38,236 nucleotides of DNA. It comes from Paenibacillus sp. CF384. GTDB lineage: Bacteria > Bacillota > Bacilli > Paenibacillales > Paenibacillaceae. Every line of letters starts with the position of its first letter. The stretch's first letter is position 1. The DNA lies in contig NZ_FNNV01000033.1 of NCBI RefSeq assembly GCF_900106745.1, positions 1-38,236 of the forward strand. The letters run 5' to 3'. This document shows positions 33,950 to 38,236 of this stretch, piece after piece. Position numbers and translations under genes: made by a program. A model generated the notes under the pieces. It made no database searches, was not told the origin of the DNA, and saw nothing but the letters and a program-made list of their open reading frames with translations.

Positions 33950-35209
33950 ATGCAAACGATTCAGAAGCCGGTACCTTCGGCGAAGCAGCTGGCTTATCAG
34001 GATATGGAATTTGGTCTGTTTCTGCATTTCGGACTTCGGACGTTCTATGAAGGGTATGCGGATTTCGACGAGCGCCCGATGTCGCCGGCAGACTTTAATC
34101 CCGTCAACTTGGATTGCGAACAATGGATCCGCACCGCGAAGGAAGCGGGTATGGAATATGCGGTTCTGACTGCGAAGCATCATGACGGTTTCTCCAACTG
34201 GCCGTCCAAATACAGCTCTTTCTCGGTGGAAGCTTCCCCGTGGATGGACGGACAAGGCGATGTCATTCGCGAGTACGTAGATGCTTGCCGCAAATACGAC
34301 GTGAAAGCTGGCCTTTACTATTCGCCATATGACGGTTCTGCCAACTTCTATACCCAGGATGCCAAAGCATACGACGATTATTTCGTGAATCAAATTACGG
34401 AGCTGCTGGGCAATTACGGCCAGATCGATATCTTGTGGTTCGATGGCTGCGGCTCTGAAGGCCATACCTACGATTGGAACCGGATCATCGGCGAAATCCG
34501 CCGCTTGCAGCCGGGCATTCTGATCTTCAACATGGGCGATCCGGATTTCCGCTGGATCGGCAACGAGGACGGCGTTGCATCAACGCCGACTTGGAATGTG
34601 GTGGACTCGACCGATTTCTCGATCCTAACGGATGAGAAAGAGAAGCTTGGCGCGCAAATGTGGCTGCCTGCTGAATGCGACGTGCAATTGCGGTATAACC
34701 GGATCAGTTGGTTTTACAGTGATGAGGACGAGCATATGGTCAAGAGTGTCGATGAACTGATGGGCTTGTACTACTTGTCCGTTGGACGCGGCACGAATCT
34801 GCTGCTCAATATCGGACCGAACCGCGAAGGGCTGCTTCCGAACAAAGATGTGCAGCATCTGACGCAATTCGGCGAAGAAATCCGTCGTCGTTTCGAGCAG
34901 CCGATTGCTTCGATTGCCGCCTGCAAACAGGAAGGGCGTACTTGGACGTATGCCGCGCAGGAGAAGCACTTGATTGACCATATTATCATTCAAGAGGATT
35001 TGACACATGGCGAAAGCGTGCTACGGTTCAGACTTACCGTCTTAACTGAGAAGTCCCATGGCCGTATCGTCGTTCATGAAGGCTATAATATCGGCCATAA
35101 AGCAATCATTCGCATTCCGACTATCAAAGTGTCAGGTGTCATTCTAGAGATACTGGAAAGCGACGGGGAACCGGTTCTTCGTGATCTTTCCTTCCATTAC
35201 GCAGGCTAG
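33950..35209 (+). CDS. GH29-family alpha-L-fucosidase, cytoplasmic
   Basis: The 419-residue protein is a GH29 member. Seen are FGLFLHFGLRTFYEGYADF near the N terminus, the LTAKHHDGFSNWPSKY motif (about 67-82) and ILWFDG with the likely nucleophile Asp165. The acid/base residue varies in this family and cannot be placed. The LLLNIGPNREG segment (about 285-295) is typical. There is no signal peptide, so fucose would be released inside the cell. I used the ATG at 33950, preceded by GAGAGAGG; a TTG at 33920 has a ribosome site touching it and is less likely. The next gene follows after 11 bases with AGGAGG on the stop codon. Confidence 0.9.
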   Translation: MQTIQKPVPSAKQLAYQDMEFGLFLHFGLRTFYEGYADFDERPMSPADFNPVNLDCEQWIRTAKEAGMEYAVLTAKHHDGFSNWPSKYSSFSVEASPWMDGQGDVIREYVDACRKYDVKAGLYYSPYDGSANFYTQDAKAYDDYFVNQITELLGNYGQIDILWFDGCGSEGHTYDWNRIIGEIRRLQPGILIFNMGDPDFRWIGNEDGVASTPTWNVVDSTDFSILTDEKEKLGAQMWLPAECDVQLRYNRISWFYSDEDEHMVKSVDELMGLYYLSVGRGTNLLLNIGPNREGLLPNKDVQHLTQFGEEIRRRFEQPIASIAACKQEGRTWTYAAQEKHLIDHIIIQEDLTHGESVLRFRLTVLTEKSHGRIVVHEGYNIGHKAIIRIPTIKVSGVILEILESDGEPVLRDLSFHYAG

Positions 35210-35220
35210 GAGGCGGCGGG

Positions 35221-36723
35221 ATGCAAGCGGATAAGCAATCGCAAACGAGACCTAATATTCTATTAATCACGGTGGATCAGATGCGCGGCGACTGCTTGAG
35301 CGCGCTCGGTCATCCGATTGTGGAGACGCCGAACCTGGATCGCTTGGCGCGATCCGGTGTTCTGTTTCGCAACGCGTATTCGGCAACGCCGACCTGCGTT
35401 CCTGCAAGGGCTGCGTTAATGACAGGCATGAGCCAGTGTTCGCACGGACGCGTCGGGTATCAGGACCGCGTGCCGTGGGAATACGAGCACATGCTGGCAG
35501 GGGAGCTTGCCGGCGCCGGTTACCATACCCAATGCGTTGGCAAAATGCATGTTTATCCCGCGCGGAATCTATGCGGGTTCCATAACATCGTGCTGCATGA
35601 CGGCTATCTGCATCATAATCGCAGCCGGCACAACAACACGGTCAATGGACATTTTGACCAAGTGGATGATTACTTAACTTGGCTGCGTCAGCAGGCTGGG
35701 GCGCAGGTTGACATCATGGATAATGGACTCGATTGCAATGCATCTGCGGCTGCAAGGCCGTGGCATCTGGCGGAGGAGCTGCATCCGACGAATTGGACGG
35801 TGACGCAGTCGATTGATTTTCTGCGCCGCCGGGACCCGGGCAAACCTTTCTTCTTGTACACGTCATTTGTACGCCCGCACTCTCCGCTTGATCCGCCGCA
35901 AGTCTATATGGATATGTACAAGGATCTTGAGCTGCCTGATCTCCCAATCGGGGATTGGGTGGATGTAGAGGCGGCTAAGGCGAACGGCTCCGACCCGACT
36001 ACGCATTTCGGCATTGTGCCAAAGCGCAGGCTGGATCGTGCAAGAGCTGCCTATTATGCGCTTATTACGCATCTTGACGATCAGATCGGCCGGTTGGTGA
36101 ACGCATTGTACGAGTACGGCGTCTCGCAAAATACAATCATCCTGTTCGCGTCTGATCACGGGGAGCTGCTGGGGGATCATCATTATTTCCGCAAATCGCT
36201 TCCATATGAAGGAAGCGCGAAGGTACCGTTTATCCTCAGTGACCCGGGCGGCAAGCTGAATCTGCAACGTGGCGGTTCGCAATCGGAAGTGGTCGAGCTG
36301 CGCGATATTATGCCGACCCTCCTCGATATTGCCGGTGCTCCGATTCCGAGTACGGTGGAGGGCAGCAGCGTGCTGCCGCTATGCCGAGGCGAGGAAGAGG
36401 CTGAGTGGCGGCCGTATCTGCATGGCGAGCATTCGTATGGGTCGTTGTCGAACCATTTTGTAACGGATGGCCGGGAGAAATATCTGTGGTTCTCGCAGTC
36501 CGGTGAGGAGCAGCTGTTCGACTTAGTCAGCGACCCGCAGGAGCTGGTGAATCTAGCCGCGGTTAACTCTGCCTATTGGCAAGATCGATTGGAAGTGTGG
36601 AGGCAGCGTTTGGCGGCGGAATTGGACGGGCGCGAAGAAGGTTATGTGGAAGAGGGCCGGCTTGTCGTGGGTCGTCCGCCGCGTCAGCTGTTGACGAGTG
36701 TGTTTCAAGGGATGGAAGCGTAA
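35221..36723 (+). CDS. Sulfatase, Cys-type formylglycine-dependent (arylsulfatase/choline-sulfatase-like)
   Basis: The 500-residue protein is a family S1 sulfatase. The metal site opens with ITVDQMRGDCL. Cys59 in CVPARAALMTG is the residue converted to formylglycine, followed by the essential Arg63. The second metal segment is FASDHGELLGDHH (about residues 310-322), then the Lys of YFRKSLPYEG. There is no signal peptide, so it acts in the cytoplasm and needs a cytoplasmic maturase (anSME or FGE), not encoded in this window. It would remove sulfate esters from sugars. The AGGAGG ribosome site overlaps the fucosidase stop, so translation is coupled. It is the last gene before a terminator. Confidence 0.93.
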   Translation: MQADKQSQTRPNILLITVDQMRGDCLSALGHPIVETPNLDRLARSGVLFRNAYSATPTCVPARAALMTGMSQCSHGRVGYQDRVPWEYEHMLAGELAGAGYHTQCVGKMHVYPARNLCGFHNIVLHDGYLHHNRSRHNNTVNGHFDQVDDYLTWLRQQAGAQVDIMDNGLDCNASAAARPWHLAEELHPTNWTVTQSIDFLRRRDPGKPFFLYTSFVRPHSPLDPPQVYMDMYKDLELPDLPIGDWVDVEAAKANGSDPTTHFGIVPKRRLDRARAAYYALITHLDDQIGRLVNALYEYGVSQNTIILFASDHGELLGDHHYFRKSLPYEGSAKVPFILSDPGGKLNLQRGGSQSEVVELRDIMPTLLDIAGAPIPSTVEGSSVLPLCRGEEEAEWRPYLHGEHSYGSLSNHFVTDGREKYLWFSQSGEEQLFDLVSDPQELVNLAAVNSAYWQDRLEVWRQRLAAELDGREEGYVEEGRLVVGRPPRQLLTSVFQGMEA

Positions 36724-36741
36724 GAGCGTAAGTCTAGAAGG

Positions 36742-36776
36742 GCGAAAGGCGGGGGCTATCGGGCTCTCGCTTTTTT
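36742..36776 (+). terminator. Terminator of the glycan-use operon
   Basis: GCGAAAG at 36742-36748 pairs with CTCTCGC at 36764-36770 (one mismatch) around a GC-rich inner region, followed by T6 (36771-36776). It lies 19 bases after the sulfatase stop. Confidence 0.7.
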
Positions 36777-36847
36777 GCGTAGTCACAAACCAATCGGCAT
36801 CTGGTCAGGTGAATCTCGCATGAGGTAAATTAGTAACAAGTAACATG

Positions 36848-36856
36848 TGCTATAAT
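36848..36856 (+). promoter_or_regulatory. Extended -10 promoter of the acyltransferase gene
   Basis: TGCTATAAT combines a perfect TATAAT (36851-36856) with the upstream TG of extended -10 promoters. No good -35 is visible. The start would be near 36862, 70 bases before the ATG. Confidence 0.5.
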
Positions 36857-36931
36857 CGACAAAACAACGCAGTGCGAGTGCAGAATGTGCGGGATGCCAA
36901 GCACCGCCGCGCTATAAGGGGAGAAGCAGCA

Positions 36932-38074
36932 ATGAACGGGCAAGGTCGGCAGCTGATACAGGATGAGTTATGGTTTCTGCAGGATGAGGCGCTTCGAGAA
37001 GCAAACCTTGTTGCTGAGCTTCCGGATGAAGCATGGGATGCTTTGCGGCAGGCAGCGGTGAAGGTGAGGCAGGATGAGAGACTGAGTTCGCTTGCCTTGC
37101 GAGGGCATCAATTACTGTTCTCGGGTGAGGAAGGGGCGGCCACCAGCGGCGAGACGGTCTCGGGCATCCTCGCCGAGATGGGAGAAGGGGCGGAGCTGTA
37201 TCAGCCGCTTATTCTGCTCAGCGGACTGAAGCGGCTTCAGCGACTCTATGCGGAGCGAGGAATTCCGCAAGAGATTCTGAAGCATACCCTCAGCGACATG
37301 GCGCTTTGGATGCACGATTATTACAGCCGGCACAACCGCTGGGGACTCGGCAACGAGTGGCTCGTGAACCATATGTCCTTCCGACTGTTCCGAGTCGGAA
37401 GGCTGCAGTTTGAGCGCGGCCGCTTCGGCGGCGGCAGGCGTGTGCTTCGCCGCCTCGACACGCGCGAGGTGGTCGTCTTGGCGGAGAGCGGCGTCCGTTT
37501 CCGCAGTGACGGTCTCATCGACGGCACGAATGACCGCTTCGATGAAGCGGGGGCATGGGAAGCCGTGCTCGAAGATGGCGATGCGGTTACGCGAGGGTAT
37601 CGGATTACGGATGGCGGCTTCGCTGTTCGTCAACCGGAAACGTTCCGCACCGACGAATGGGAAACTGTGCTGCGCGCCGGCGATCCGGTTCTGGATGTCC
37701 ATATCGCCGCAGATGGAAAGATGGATTATGCGCAGTGTTTGGACTCCATGAAGGATGCAGTCGGATTCTTCAAGCGGCATTTCCCGGAGGAGACACGACT
37801 CGCATTCGTCTGTACCTCTTGGCTGCTCGATCCGCAGTTCGGGCAGCTGCTTAGCGATTCCGCTAACATTGTCCGTTTCCAGCGCGAATTCCGCCTCTAT
37901 CCGGTAGGCGGCGATGGCAAAGAAGGGCTGCGTCGCATCTTCGGCACCTTGTACGAGGATTGGACGCAAGCTCCTGCCGACACATCGCTTCGTCGCGCTG
38001 TACTTGGACATCTCGCGAGCGGCGGGGCGCTGCGTGATATGGGCGGGTTCATTCTAATGGACCATCAGGCGTGA
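36932..38074 (+). CDS. Acyltransferase-domain protein (NAT_N/GNAT_C type)
   Basis: This 380-residue cytoplasmic protein resembles a group with an all-helical N-terminal domain and a GNAT-like C-terminal domain. The recognised parts are the HDYYSRHNRWGLGNEWLVNHM segment (about 127-148, split by family-type aromatic residues), the YLI-type central strands, and FVCTSWLLDPQFGQLL with NIVRFQREFRLYP near the C terminus. The acceptor is unknown. ATG at 36932 is chosen because AAGGGGAG lies seven bases upstream; a longer frame from 36845 has no ribosome site and would include the promoter. It has its own promoter and lies after the sulfatase terminator, so it is probably not part of the glycan operon, although a sugar-acylation role cannot be excluded. 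Confidence 0.7.
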   Translation: MNGQGRQLIQDELWFLQDEALREANLVAELPDEAWDALRQAAVKVRQDERLSSLALRGHQLLFSGEEGAATSGETVSGILAEMGEGAELYQPLILLSGLKRLQRLYAERGIPQEILKHTLSDMALWMHDYYSRHNRWGLGNEWLVNHMSFRLFRVGRLQFERGRFGGGRRVLRRLDTREVVVLAESGVRFRSDGLIDGTNDRFDEAGAWEAVLEDGDAVTRGYRITDGGFAVRQPETFRTDEWETVLRAGDPVLDVHIAADGKMDYAQCLDSMKDAVGFFKRHFPEETRLAFVCTSWLLDPQFGQLLSDSANIVRFQREFRLYPVGGDGKEGLRRIFGTLYEDWTQAPADTSLRRAVLGHLASGGALRDMGGFILMDHQA

Positions 38075-38175
38075 ACTAAACCGCGAGGAGTAGGGAACCT
38101 CGGCATATAAATGAGGAGCATTGAGGAAATGCTGCATGTTACTCCAAGGCCCCTTAATTAAACTGGAGTCCTCTC

Positions 38176-38199
38176 AGCCAATAATTTAAACTATTAGCT
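38176..38199. other. Imperfect inverted repeat before the right-edge start codon
   Basis: AGC-x-AATA at the left and TATT-x-GCT at the right form a dyad with an 8-base centre, directly upstream of a ribosome binding site. It could be an operator for the gene that begins at the window edge. Weak evidence. Confidence 0.25.
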
Positions 38200-38215
38200 A
38201 AGGGGATGATCCGTT

Positions 38216-38236
38216 ATGGGGAAGCATTTAGGACAA
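38216..38236 (+). CDS. Possible gene start, cut by the window edge
   Basis: An ATG at 38216, ten bases after AAGGGG (38200-38205), opens a frame beginning MGKHLGQ. Only seven codons are in the window, so nothing can be said about function. An alternative ATG at 38206 is too close to the ribosome site. Confidence 0.35.

Noticed and set aside
33209..34465. 418-codon minus-strand open frame across the isomerase and fucosidase genes
   Set aside because: It covers two well-supported genes on the other strand, with no motif or ribosome site of its own.
38079..38105. CGAGG/CCTCG dyad after the acyltransferase gene
   Set aside because: Only five paired bases and no T-run, so a terminator call is not supported.
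1..38236. CRISPR arrays, insertion sequences, prophage, tRNA genes
   Set aside because: No regularly spaced repeats, transposase-like frames, phage genes or cloverleaf sequences were found by reading.

Overview
The window looks like chromosome from a Paenibacillus-type Gram-positive bacterium. This is inferred from gene style, not from a database match: a Bacillales-type 23S rRNA 3' end, strong AGGAGG-type ribosome binding sites, a YesN/YesM two-component pair beside an LplB/YtcP/lipoprotein sugar ABC transporter, SLH-anchored surface protease, candidate CcpA (cre) and AhrC (ARG box) operators, and many non-ATG starts. No tRNA, CRISPR array, insertion sequence or phage gene was seen.

Left part (1-6.7 kb). 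The 3' end of a 23S rRNA gene runs directly into a terminator with no 5S gene visible. It is followed by a 5'-truncated NUDIX relic, a divergent ornithine-carbamoyltransferase-like gene behind a clear promoter and tandem ARG-box-like sites, an extended SDR epimerase/dehydratase on the minus strand, an ABC exporter with unusual N-terminal PH-like and zinc-ribbon segments coupled to a DUF1854 gene, and a GntR-family regulator with a palindrome over its own promoter region.

Middle part (6.7-15.5 kb). A strong promoter and a long 5' leader precede two large secreted subtilase-fold proteins. In the first, all three catalytic residues and the oxyanion Asn are replaced, so it is a predicted pseudoprotease. 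The second has an intact triad and three SLH repeats for cell-surface anchoring. A perfect hairpin terminator and a TetR regulator follow.

Right part (15.6-36.8 kb). This is a large glycan-use locus. The response regulator and sensor kinase probably sense the glycan and activate the ABC importer (two permeases plus a lipoprotein binding protein). A hairpin then separates the importer from an unrecognised 787-residue putative hydrolase, a GH101-type endo-alpha-N-acetylgalactosaminidase, a GH116-type glycosidase, CutC, a Ser-Lys-type asparaginase, a TIM-barrel sugar isomerase/epimerase, a GH29 alpha-fucosidase and a sulfatase. None of the hydrolases has a signal peptide. The inference is that a fucosylated, sulfated O-glycan or glycopeptide is imported whole and taken apart in the cytoplasm, which is unusual for GH101 enzymes. 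The window closes with a GNAT-like acyltransferase gene and the first codons of another possible gene.
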